Source: HGM11416 sp034104345 (GTDB lineage Bacteria > Bacillota > Clostridia > Christensenellales > Borkfalkiaceae). From it: a stretch of 64,000 bases of DNA. Numbering within the stretch: position 1 is the first letter of the stretch; each line of letters opens with the position of its first letter. The notes below the pieces were generated by a model that saw only the letters and a list, made by a program, of their open reading frames with translations, searched no databases and was not told where the DNA came from. Both the position numbers and the translations under genes were made by a program. Positions 52,474-60,205 of this stretch are shown one piece after another. The stretch spans positions 55,395 to 119,394 of the forward strand of contig JAXEDY010000016.1 of assembly GCA_034104345.1 (NCBI GenBank). Direction: 5' to 3'.

Positions 52474-53313
52474 ATGAAAATTTGTTATTATCCCGGTTGC
52501 ACGTTAAAAACGCAGGGTAAAAAACTCGACGAATACGCGCGCAAATCGGCGGCCGCGTTGGGCGTCGAAATGGAAGAAATCGACGGGTGGCAGTGCTGCG
52601 GGGCGGTTTATCCCGCCGCGCGCGACGAAATAGCCACCAAACTTTCTGCCGTTCGCGCGCTCGACTACGCAAAACATAACGGGGGCAAACTTTTAACCTT
52701 ATGTTCGGCTTGCCACAACGTTATAAAGCGCGTAAACGCAGATATGCAAAGCGACGACGACGTAAAACTTAAAGCCAACAATTATCTTAAACTAAACGAA
52801 CCTTATGCGGGCGAAACGCAGGTTATTCATTACCTTGAAATGTTGCGCGACGTAGTGGGATTCGACGAAATTAAAAAGCGCGTTAAAAACCCGATAAACA
52901 AAAAAATCGGCGCGTATTACGGTTGTTTGCTTTTGCGCCCGAGCAAGGTTATGGCGTTTGATAATCCCGAAAGCCCCACGATTTTAGAAGACTTTATAAA
53001 AGCGATCGGCGGCACACCCGCGGTTTATCCTATGCGAAACGAATGTTGCGGGGCATACGTCGCGCTTAAAGACGGCGATCAGGCGGTGCGCCAAAGCGAA
53101 AAAATAATTAAAGACGCGGCTATTTACGGCGCGGAAACGATAGTTACCGCATGTCCGCTGTGTTTGTATAATTTGCAAAACGCCGTAAACGACGTAAAGC
53201 GCAGAAACGCCGAAAACGAACAAAACGGCGTAAGCGAAAAAATTATCGGCGGAAACGTTGAAATTGCTTATTTTACCGAACTTCTGGCGACCGCGTTGGG
53301 GGTAAAACAATGA
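52474..53313 (+). CDS. hdrB: Heterodisulfide reductase-like subunit B
   Basis: The 279-residue protein has two complete CCG domains. The first is C9, C41-C42 and C77/C80 (CX31CCX34CXXC); the second is in the C-terminal half (YYGCLLLRP ... NECCGAYVAL ... TACPLCLYN). In HdrB these bind noncubane [4Fe-4S] clusters that cleave a heterodisulfide. Bacteria lacking CoM and CoB use another acceptor. It overlaps hdrC by 4 bases (ATGA). It is the first gene of the hdrBCA-flxDCBA series. Confidence 0.94.
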   Translation: MKICYYPGCTLKTQGKKLDEYARKSAAALGVEMEEIDGWQCCGAVYPAARDEIATKLSAVRALDYAKHNGGKLLTLCSACHNVIKRVNADMQSDDDVKLKANNYLKLNEPYAGETQVIHYLEMLRDVVGFDEIKKRVKNPINKKIGAYYGCLLLRPSKVMAFDNPESPTILEDFIKAIGGTPAVYPMRNECCGAYVALKDGDQAVRQSEKIIKDAAIYGAETIVTACPLCLYNLQNAVNDVKRRNAENEQNGVSEKIIGGNVEIAYFTELLATALGVKQ

Positions 53314-53699
53314 GTTTTGATAAAGAAACCGCTCAAACCGCAATAAGAATAAGCGGCACGGATATAAGAAAATGCATGAAATGCGGCAAATGCTCGGGCA
53401 GATGCCCCGCATATAAAGATATGGATATAAAGCCGCATCAATTCGTTACATGGATAGCGACCGGCAAAGCCGAAAAACTTTTAAACAGCAAGGCTATATG
53501 GCATTGTCTTTCGTGTATGGAATGCGTAGAACGTTGCCCGCGCGGTGTTGCTCCGCAGGCAGTTATCGAAGCGGTAAGAACGGTAGTAACCCGCCAAAGC
53601 GGAGCGAACGGTTTAACCGCCGAAGAAATTCCGCCCATGGTAAACGATTTTATTCCGCAACAGCTTATAGTAAGCGCTTACAGAAAGTTCAATAAGTAA
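53310..53699 (+). CDS. hdrC: Heterodisulfide reductase-like subunit C
   Basis: The 129-residue protein carries two [4Fe-4S] motifs, CMKCGKCSGRCPAY and CLSCMECVERCPRG, and the C-terminal FIPQQLIVSAYRKF typical of HdrC. It conducts electrons between HdrA and HdrB. It is translationally coupled to hdrB. Confidence 0.94.
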   Translation: MSFDKETAQTAIRISGTDIRKCMKCGKCSGRCPAYKDMDIKPHQFVTWIATGKAEKLLNSKAIWHCLSCMECVERCPRGVAPQAVIEAVRTVVTRQSGANGLTAEEIPPMVNDFIPQQLIVSAYRKFNK

Positions 53700-53706
53700 T
53701 AAATAA

Positions 53707-53736
53707 TTTTGCGCCGCTAAAACTTAACGGGTTCGA
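53707..53736 (+). repeat. 30-bp sequence shared (inverted) with the regulator leader at 36287-36316
   Basis: The two copies match at about 27 of 30 positions; the longest identical run is AAACTTAACGGGTTCGA. Here the run is followed by TTCCCGCC, so CGGG-TTCGATT-CCCG looks like a tRNA T-arm, but no tRNA surrounds it. It lies in the 129-base gap between hdrC and hdrA. Confidence 0.5.
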
Positions 53737-53828
53737 TTCCCGCCAGTCTAAGGGAATTAAAGCGAAAAAGCGCAAAAGTTTAACCTATAAAAAAGATTAA
53801 CCTGTAAATTAAGTTAAGAGAGAAAAAA

Positions 53829-55820
53829 ATGCAGAAAATAGGTGTGTTTGTGTGTTGGTGCGGCAGTAATATCGCCGCTACCGTAGACGTCGAAAGGGTT
53901 GCGCGCGAGATAAAGGCGGAACCTAACGTTGTATTTTCGGCGGACTATCAATATATGTGCTCTGAAAACGGGCAGCAACTTATAAAAAACGCCATTAAAG
54001 ATTACGGTCTGACGGGCGTTGTTATAGGTTCGTGTTCGCCCAGAATGCACGAAGCGACTTTCAGAAAAGCCGCCGAAAGCATGGGACTTAACTCGTTTAT
54101 GGTCGAAGTGGCAAATATCCGCGAACAATGCTCGTGGATACATAAAGACCGCGAAGAAGCAACCGAAAAAGCGCTTATACTTTTGCGCACGGCTATTGCG
54201 AAAGTGCGTTTAGACGCTCCGCTTACCCCCGGCGAAAGCCCCGTCGTTAAACGCGCGCTCGTTATCGGCGGCGGCATAGCGGGCATACAAGCCGCGCTCG
54301 ACATCGCGGAAGCGGGCTTCCCCGTAGACATCGTAGAAAAAAATCCGACAATCGGCGGCAGAATGAGTCAGCTCGACAAAACGTTCCCCACGCTCGACTG
54401 TTCGGCTTGTATTTTAACCCCTAAAATGGTCGATTGCGCGCAAAGCGATAAAATCGATATTTTGTCGTATTCGGAAGTAGAAAACGTAAAGGGATTCGTT
54501 GGAAATTTTAAGGTTACCATCCGCAAAAAAGCCAGATACGTCGACGAAACAAAATGCACCGGCTGCAAAGTGTGCATGGAAAAATGTCCGTCGAAAAAAG
54601 GTCTTAACGAATTCAACATGGGGCTTAACAACCGTTCGGCTATATACATTCCGTTCGCGCAGGCAATACCTAACGTGGCGGTAATCGATCCCGAACAGTG
54701 CATCAAGTTAAAAACGGGCAAGTGCGGGCTTTGCAAAATGAACTGCGGCGCGGGCGCGATAAACTACGACATGAAAGACGAGCTTATCGAACGCGAATAC
54801 GGCGCAATCGTCGTTGCCACCGGTTTTCGCCCGATAAACGTAGACGCATTCAACGAATACGGATATAAAGACAACAAAGACGTTATAACTTCGCTCGAAC
54901 TCGAACGCCTTATGAACGCGGCAGGCCCCACGAACGGAGTTCTGCTCCGTCCGTCTGACAAAACGCACCCCAAGGTTATTACTTTTATTCAGTGCGTCGG
55001 CTCGCGCGACGTGTCGGGGTGCGGCAAGCCTTATTGTTCGAAAATATGCTGTATGTATACGGCAAAGCACGCAATGCTCATCCGCGAAAAATATCCCGAT
55101 ACCGAAGTTCACGTTTTCTATATCGACGTAAGAACTCCCGGTAAAAACTACGACGAATTTTATCGACGCGCGGTTGAGGAGTACGGCGTGGATTATATAA
55201 AAGGTATGGTCGGCAAGGTTTATAACGAGAACGGCAAACTTATGGTTCAGGGCTCTAACCTTATCGATAACGAGCAGGTGACGATTCCTTCCGATCTCGT
55301 AGTTCTGGCGGCGGCTATCGAACCTGAACCTTCGGTAAGAAAAATCGCCACGCTTTTAACCGCAAGCATCGATACCAACAATTTTATGAACGAATCGCAC
55401 CCCAAACTTCGTCCGGTAGAAAGTCCTACCGCGGGCGTATATCTCGCGGGCGTGTGCCAAGGACCTAAAGACATTCCCGAAACGGTTTCGCAGGCTTCGG
55501 CTTGCGCCGCCAAGGTTATAGGGCTTTTGGTCAAAGATAAATTAAAAACCAACCCGTGCGTCGCTCATTCCGACGAGAGCATGTGCAACGGCTGCTCGCA
55601 ATGCGCGAACGTATGCGCATACGGCGCGATAACTTACGAAAACAAAGAATTCAGAATAGGCGGCGGCAAAACCGAAACGAGACGCGTTGCGTGCGTTAAT
55701 CCCGCGGTTTGCCAGGGCTGCGGCGCTTGTACCGTAACCTGTCCGTCGGGCGCTATGGATCTTTCGGGATTCAGTTCGTCGCAGATTATGTCGGAGGTAG
55801 AAGCGATATGCAAAGCGTAA
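53829..55820 (+). CDS. hdrA: Heterodisulfide reductase-like subunit A, flavin-bifurcation hub
   Basis: The 663-residue protein has an N-terminal domain (GVFVCWCGSNIAATVDV), an FAD Rossmann motif (VIGGGIAGIQAALDIAEAG), the HdrA-typical TLDCSACILTPKMVDC, an inserted pair of clusters (CTGCKVCMEKCPSKKG and CGLCKMNCGAGAI), and two C-terminal ferredoxin motifs (CNGCSQCANVCAYGAI, CQGCGACTVTCPSGAM). In characterised systems HdrA FAD splits an electron pair between ferredoxin and the HdrB acceptor. Its end overlaps flxD by 13 bases. Confidence 0.94.
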   Translation: MQKIGVFVCWCGSNIAATVDVERVAREIKAEPNVVFSADYQYMCSENGQQLIKNAIKDYGLTGVVIGSCSPRMHEATFRKAAESMGLNSFMVEVANIREQCSWIHKDREEATEKALILLRTAIAKVRLDAPLTPGESPVVKRALVIGGGIAGIQAALDIAEAGFPVDIVEKNPTIGGRMSQLDKTFPTLDCSACILTPKMVDCAQSDKIDILSYSEVENVKGFVGNFKVTIRKKARYVDETKCTGCKVCMEKCPSKKGLNEFNMGLNNRSAIYIPFAQAIPNVAVIDPEQCIKLKTGKCGLCKMNCGAGAINYDMKDELIEREYGAIVVATGFRPINVDAFNEYGYKDNKDVITSLELERLMNAAGPTNGVLLRPSDKTHPKVITFIQCVGSRDVSGCGKPYCSKICCMYTAKHAMLIREKYPDTEVHVFYIDVRTPGKNYDEFYRRAVEEYGVDYIKGMVGKVYNENGKLMVQGSNLIDNEQVTIPSDLVVLAAAIEPEPSVRKIATLLTASIDTNNFMNESHPKLRPVESPTAGVYLAGVCQGPKDIPETVSQASACAAKVIGLLVKDKLKTNPCVAHSDESMCNGCSQCANVCAYGAITYENKEFRIGGGKTETRRVACVNPAVCQGCGACTVTCPSGAMDLSGFSSSQIMSEVEAICKA

Positions 55821-56284
55821 ACGAAGTAAAAACCGAAAACTTGCATGAAGATAAAAAGTTCGTGCCTAACATAGTTGCGTTTTGTTGCAACTGGTGTTCG
55901 TATGCCGGCGCCGACCTTGCCGGATCGAGCAGACTTTCATATCCGGCAAACGTAAAAATAATCCGCGTGCCTTGCTCGTGCCGCGTAAACCCGATGTTCG
56001 TTTTGAAGGCGTTTCAGCAGGGAGCCGACGGCGTTATACTTTGCGGCTGTCACCCCGGTGATTGCCACTACGTAACGGGTAACTATTACACGAGAAGAAG
56101 AATGTCGCTTCTTTTTAGCATGCTCAACTATATGGGCATCGAAAAAGAACGCACCCGCGTCGAATGGGTTTCGGCTGCCGAAGGCGCGAAATTTTCGGCC
56201 GTTATGAACGATTTCGTCGAAAAAGTAACCGCTCTCGGCGAAAACAAAAAAATCGCGGATATTCGCGTAAAGGAGGAGTTGTAA
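55808..56284 (+). CDS. flxD: MvhD-like iron-sulfur subunit (FlxD)
   Basis: The 158-residue protein has the MvhD/FlxD cysteine pattern: AFCCNWCSYAGAD, RVPCSCRVNP and GVILCGCHPGDCHY, binding a [2Fe-2S] cluster. It links HdrA to the electron-input module. The start at ATG 55808 has GGAGG (55793-55797) upstream, inside hdrA. It is separated from flxC by one base. Confidence 0.9.
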   Translation: MQSVNEVKTENLHEDKKFVPNIVAFCCNWCSYAGADLAGSSRLSYPANVKIIRVPCSCRVNPMFVLKAFQQGADGVILCGCHPGDCHYVTGNYYTRRRMSLLFSMLNYMGIEKERTRVEWVSAAEGAKFSAVMNDFVEKVTALGENKKIADIRVKEEL

Positions 56285-56285
56285 T

Positions 56286-57275
56286 ATGAACGAACTTCAA
56301 TCGGCTCTGCGCGAAAAGGCGATAACTCTTTTAAACGGCGGCGAAATCAAAAGGGTAGTCGGCTGGGTTAAAGGCGAATTTTATTACGATCCGTCGCCCG
56401 CTACTTTCGAAAACGAAAAACAACTTGAAAATTTCGTTTATAACGATTTTTGCGGCGCGAATCTTTCGAAATATTTAATAGAGATAGGCAAAAAAGAAGG
56501 CAAAACCGCCGTATTTTTAAAACCGTGCGATACTTACAGTTTTAACGAACTTTTAAAAGAACACCGCATCGAACGTGAAAAGTTTTACGTTATAGGAGTA
56601 GAATGTAACGGAAAACTCGACGAATATAAACTCGAGCAAAAGGGAATAAGCGGCGTAACCGAAGAAAGTTACGACGGCGAAAAGGTGCTTTTAAAAACCA
56701 TTTACGGCGATAAAATTTGCGAAAAAGGCGAAGTTCTGCTTGAAAAATGCTTAACCTGCAAGGGTAAAGAACATAAAGTTTACGACGAAACGATAATTTT
56801 GCGCGAACAGGCGAACACCACAAAATACGACAGATTTTCGGAAGTTGAAAAACTTGAAAAAATGAGCGAAAACGAACGCTATGAATTCTGGCGCGGTCAA
56901 CTTTCGAAATGTATTCGTTGCAACGCGTGCAGAAACGTTTGCCCGGCATGCACATGCAAAAAGTGCGTGTTCGATAACCCTAAGTCGGGCGTTGCGGCAA
57001 AGGCTAACGACGTAAGTTTCGAAGAACAGTTGTTCCATATAATCCGCGCGTTCCACGTTGCGGGGCGCTGCACCGACTGCGGCGAATGTTCGCGCGTTTG
57101 CCCGCAGCATATTCCGCTGCACCTTTTAAACCGCAAATTCATAAAAGACGCCGATATGCTTTACGGCGAATTTAAAGCGGGCGAAACGGCAGACGGCAAA
57201 ACGCCACTCACGTCGTTTAACGCCGACGATTTAGATCCGACCGCCGCTGTCGAAAAAACGGAGGGCGCAAAATGA
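56286..57275 (+). CDS. flxC: Iron-sulfur electron-transfer protein (FlxC-like)
   Basis: The 329-residue protein has an N-terminal domain reminiscent of F420 hydrogenase/dehydrogenase beta subunits (AVFLKPCDTYSFNELLKEH, FYVIGVECNGKLDE) and two [4Fe-4S] motifs in a ferredoxin-like region (CIRCNACRNVCPACTCKKC and CTDCGECSRVCPQHIP). Position between MvhD-like and AsrA-like subunits matches the Flx module of NADH-linked Hdr complexes. It overlaps the next gene by ATGA. Confidence 0.8.
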   Translation: MNELQSALREKAITLLNGGEIKRVVGWVKGEFYYDPSPATFENEKQLENFVYNDFCGANLSKYLIEIGKKEGKTAVFLKPCDTYSFNELLKEHRIEREKFYVIGVECNGKLDEYKLEQKGISGVTEESYDGEKVLLKTIYGDKICEKGEVLLEKCLTCKGKEHKVYDETIILREQANTTKYDRFSEVEKLEKMSENERYEFWRGQLSKCIRCNACRNVCPACTCKKCVFDNPKSGVAAKANDVSFEEQLFHIIRAFHVAGRCTDCGECSRVCPQHIPLHLLNRKFIKDADMLYGEFKAGETADGKTPLTSFNADDLDPTAAVEKTEGAK

Positions 57276-58318
57276 TAAAAATCGATTTTAAAAATTTAAA
57301 CGCGTTTTTCGGCGCGGTAAGTAAAAATTATCCGTTGTTTGCGCCTTTAAAAAGGGCGGGCGAAACCAACTACGGATTTTACGGCGAAGGCGACGAAGTC
57401 GATTTAAAAACCTTAAAAACGGTAAAATCGCCCAAAGACGCGTTCTTTCCGCAAAGCGAAAACATGATGAAATTTAAAATTTCGGGCAAAAATATCGAAA
57501 TAAAAGATATCCGAAGCGAAAAACAGCCGTTCGTTCTGTTCGGCGTTCGCGCCTGCGATTTAAAAGCGTTTTCAGCGCTCGACCATGTGTTTTTGCAAGA
57601 ACCCGTAGACACTTATTATAAATCGAGAAGAGAAGCGGGCATAATTTTCACCCTTGCTTGCGGTAAACCCGAAGAAAGTTGTTTTTGCAACGTGTTCGGT
57701 GTAAACGCCGCCGAACCCGAAGGCGACGCGACCTGCTATCTCGGCGAAAATTGCTTGTATATAAAGGCTAACACGCAAAAAGCGCAAGCCGTTTTAGAAA
57801 GCGATAAAGTAAAAGCCGTTATATCGAAGGCGGACGGCGCGGGTGAAAAAGAAGTTGAAGAAATCAAAAAAACTTCGCGCGAAATTACCGAAAAACTTCC
57901 GTATTCGCATCTCGACGTATCGGTGTTCAAGCCCGAAAACTTAAACGAACTTTTCAACTTGCCCGTATGGGGCGAACTTTCGGAAAGTTGTTTGGGTTGC
58001 GGCGCATGTACTTTCGTTTGCCCCACTTGTCAATGCTTCGACATACGCGAGTTTAAAGGGCAGAACGGAATAACCCGTTTCCGTTGCTGGGATTCGTGCA
58101 TGTATTCAGACTTTACGCAGATGGCGGGGGCAAATTCGCGTCCCACTCAAATGCAGCGTTATCGCCAAAGATTTATGCACAAACTCGTGTATTTTCCGTC
58201 GCAATACGGAATGTATTCATGCGTAGGGTGCGGCAGATGCGTTAAAAAATGCCCGCAACACCTCAACATTATCAAAGTTATCAAAAAAATAAACGGCGAA
58301 GGGGGAATTGAAAAATGA
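57272..58318 (+). CDS. flxB: AsrA/hydrogenase-type iron-sulfur subunit (FlxB-like)
   Basis: The 348-residue protein has LFGVRACDLKAFSALDHVF and two ferredoxin motifs, CLGCGACTFVCPTCQCF and CVGCGRCVKKCPQHLN, separated by the conserved RCWDSCMYSDFTQMAGANSR block, as in AsrA and NAD-dependent hydrogenase/sulfur reductase beta chains. It relays electrons from the flavin subunit. ATGA overlaps both neighbours. Confidence 0.85.
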   Translation: MIKIDFKNLNAFFGAVSKNYPLFAPLKRAGETNYGFYGEGDEVDLKTLKTVKSPKDAFFPQSENMMKFKISGKNIEIKDIRSEKQPFVLFGVRACDLKAFSALDHVFLQEPVDTYYKSRREAGIIFTLACGKPEESCFCNVFGVNAAEPEGDATCYLGENCLYIKANTQKAQAVLESDKVKAVISKADGAGEKEVEEIKKTSREITEKLPYSHLDVSVFKPENLNELFNLPVWGELSESCLGCGACTFVCPTCQCFDIREFKGQNGITRFRCWDSCMYSDFTQMAGANSRPTQMQRYRQRFMHKLVYFPSQYGMYSCVGCGRCVKKCPQHLNIIKVIKKINGEGGIEK

Positions 58319-59142
58319 TAAACGAAAATTTAATCCCGAACGTTTGCGTGGTTACCGACGTCAGAAAAGACACGCCCGACGTAAAAACCTTTCGCGTGGT
58401 CGCTTTAAACGGCAAAAAACCTTTCGAACACATGCCCGGGCAGTGCGCTATGGTTTCTATCCCCGGCGTGGGCGAGTGCATGTTCTCGATAACGTCTTCG
58501 CCTACGAACGAAGAATTTATGGAATTTTCCATTAAAAAATGCGGATGCGTTACCGAAGTTATCCATTCGATAGAACCGGGGCAGCAGATAACCGTTCGCG
58601 GACCTTACGGCAAAAACTTCCCCGTCGAAGGCGATTTTAAGGGCAAAGATATGCTCTTTATCGCGGGCGGCATAGGTCTTGCTCCGCTCCGCAGCGTTAT
58701 AAACTACATCCGCCACTATCGCAAAAATTACGGTAAGGTAGTCGTGGTTTACGGCGCGCGCAGTAAAGACGATCTCGTAGACATCGACGAAATTAAAAAC
58801 GAATGGAAAAACGAACCCGATTTCGAAGTTTATTTAACAATCGACCGTCCGCAGGAAGGCTGGGACGGGCATGTAGGATTCGTTCCGGCTTACGTTAAAG
58901 AACTGGGGTTAGATCCGAATATGACCGCGGTTTTGTGCGGTCCGCCAATAATGATTAAGTTCACTTTGGCAGGGCTTATCGAAATCGGCTTTAAAAAGGA
59001 ACGCGTTTACACCACGCTCGAACTTCGCATGAAATGCGGAATAGGCAAATGCGGTAGATGCAACGTAGGCGATAAGTTCGTTTGTAAAGACGGTCCCGTA
59101 TTCAGGATGGATGAATTAGACGAACTTCCCCCCGAATATTAA
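58315..59142 (+). CDS. flxA: NAD(P)H-oxidising flavoprotein, PyrK/FlxA type
   Basis: The 275-residue protein has an FAD-binding barrel (PGQCAMVSIPGVGECMFSITSSP), an NAD(P)-binding domain (DMLFIAGGIGLAPLRSVINYI, AVLCGPPIMIKF) and a C-terminal [2Fe-2S] motif (KCGIGKCGRCNVGDKFVCKDGP). It is the entry point for NADH electrons to the Hdr complex. It is the last gene of the tightly overlapped block; a tandem repeat follows its stop codon. Confidence 0.9.
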   Translation: MINENLIPNVCVVTDVRKDTPDVKTFRVVALNGKKPFEHMPGQCAMVSIPGVGECMFSITSSPTNEEFMEFSIKKCGCVTEVIHSIEPGQQITVRGPYGKNFPVEGDFKGKDMLFIAGGIGLAPLRSVINYIRHYRKNYGKVVVVYGARSKDDLVDIDEIKNEWKNEPDFEVYLTIDRPQEGWDGHVGFVPAYVKELGLDPNMTAVLCGPPIMIKFTLAGLIEIGFKKERVYTTLELRMKCGIGKCGRCNVGDKFVCKDGPVFRMDELDELPPEY

Positions 59143-59442
59143 GCGTGTATTCATCTTGAAAAACTGCGTTTCTGCTCAAAATTTTACGCTCGATGACCAA
59201 AAAGGTCTATTTCGCATAAAATTTCTCACGAGCCTTGTTTTTCAAGCGACTACGCGCTTAATCGAAAAGTAAAAAGCGTGTATTCATCTTGAAAAACTGC
59301 GTTTTGGCTTAAAATTTTACGCTCGATGACCAAAAAGGTCTATCTCGCATAAAATTTCTCACGAGCCTTGTTTTTCAAGCGACTACGCGCTTAATCGAAA
59401 AGTAAAAAGCGTGTATTCATCTTGAAAAACTGCGTTTCTGCT
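59141..59442 (+). repeat. 133-bp tandem repeat (2.3 copies) with internal palindromy
   Basis: Units begin at 59141, 59274 and 59407 (period 133); the third is cut after about 36 bases. Copies 1 and 2 are almost identical. Each unit contains complementary arms (CTTGAAAAAC/GTTTTTCAAG and AAAATTTTACGC/GCATAAAATTT) around TGACCAAAAAGGTC, so a long imperfect hairpin is possible. It fills most of the 366-base gap between flxA and frdB and codes for nothing evident. Confidence 0.88.
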
Positions 59443-59508
59443 TTTTTACAAAGCAAAAAAGGTCTTAAATCTTATACAAGGTTTTTATATAGGAGAAAAT
59501 CTTAAAAA

Positions 59509-60183
59509 ATGGAAAATAAAGTAAACGTTTATTTTTTCGGTAAAAAATACGAAGTTCCCGAAAGTCTTACCATAATGAAGGCTATGGAATACGCGGGTTA
59601 TCAACTTATTCGCGGGTGCGGTTGTCGCAACGGATTTTGCGGCGCATGCGCTACTTTTTACCGCATAAAGGGCAAACAAGAACTTAAAACCTGTCTTGCT
59701 TGCCAAAAACAGGTAGAAGAAGGAATGTACGTCGCTACGCTTCCGTTTTTTCCGCTCGTAAAACAGGTTTACGACATCGAAAAAATTAAACCTACCGAAC
59801 AGATAATGATGCAACTCTATCCCGAAATTTACAGTTGCATAGGCTGCAACGCCTGCACTAAGGCTTGTCCGCAAGGGCTTAACGTAATGCAATACATCGC
59901 TTACGCTCAGCGCGGCGAATTTAAAAAGTGCGCCGAAGAAAGTTTCGATTGCGTTATGTGCGGCATTTGCTCGTCGCGTTGCCCCGCGGGTATATCGCAC
60001 CCGCAGGTTGCCGAACTTGCGCGCAGACTTTACGGCAAATATCTCGCGCCCGAATGCAAGCATCTCGAAAAACGCGTAGCCGAAATCAACGCGGGCGATT
60101 TTAATAAAATTATGGAAGATATAATGGGTAAACCCATATCCGAAATGAAAGAACTTTATAATCACCGCGAGATAGAAAAGTAA
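59509..60183 (+). CDS. frdB: Fumarate reductase/succinate dehydrogenase iron-sulfur subunit-like protein
   Basis: The 224-residue protein has an N-terminal [2Fe-2S] domain (C37, C39, C44, C47 in RGCGCRNGFCGAC; C62 and C65 in KTCLAC) and a C-terminal pair of cluster motifs (CIGCNACTKACPQGL and CVMCGICSSRCPAGI). Classical FrdB has one [4Fe-4S] and one [3Fe-4S]; here both motifs have four Cys, fitting two [4Fe-4S]. It donates electrons to the flavoprotein encoded 22 bases downstream. AGGAGAA precedes the ATG. No membrane anchor gene is present. Confidence 0.82.
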   Translation: MENKVNVYFFGKKYEVPESLTIMKAMEYAGYQLIRGCGCRNGFCGACATFYRIKGKQELKTCLACQKQVEEGMYVATLPFFPLVKQVYDIEKIKPTEQIMMQLYPEIYSCIGCNACTKACPQGLNVMQYIAYAQRGEFKKCAEESFDCVMCGICSSRCPAGISHPQVAELARRLYGKYLAPECKHLEKRVAEINAGDFNKIMEDIMGKPISEMKELYNHREIEK

Positions 60184-60205
60184 TCGTATAGGTAAAAGGT
60201 GAAAT

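Noticed and set aside
53729..53748. Possible tRNA gene or tRNA fragment (T-arm-like CGGG-TTCGATT-CCCG)
   Set aside because: No acceptor, D or anticodon arms can be built upstream, and a related sequence at 36287 lacks the T-arm 3' half; treated as part of a short repeat.
59141..59442. CRISPR array
   Set aside because: The repeat unit is 133 bp in direct tandem without unique spacers, and no cas genes are present.
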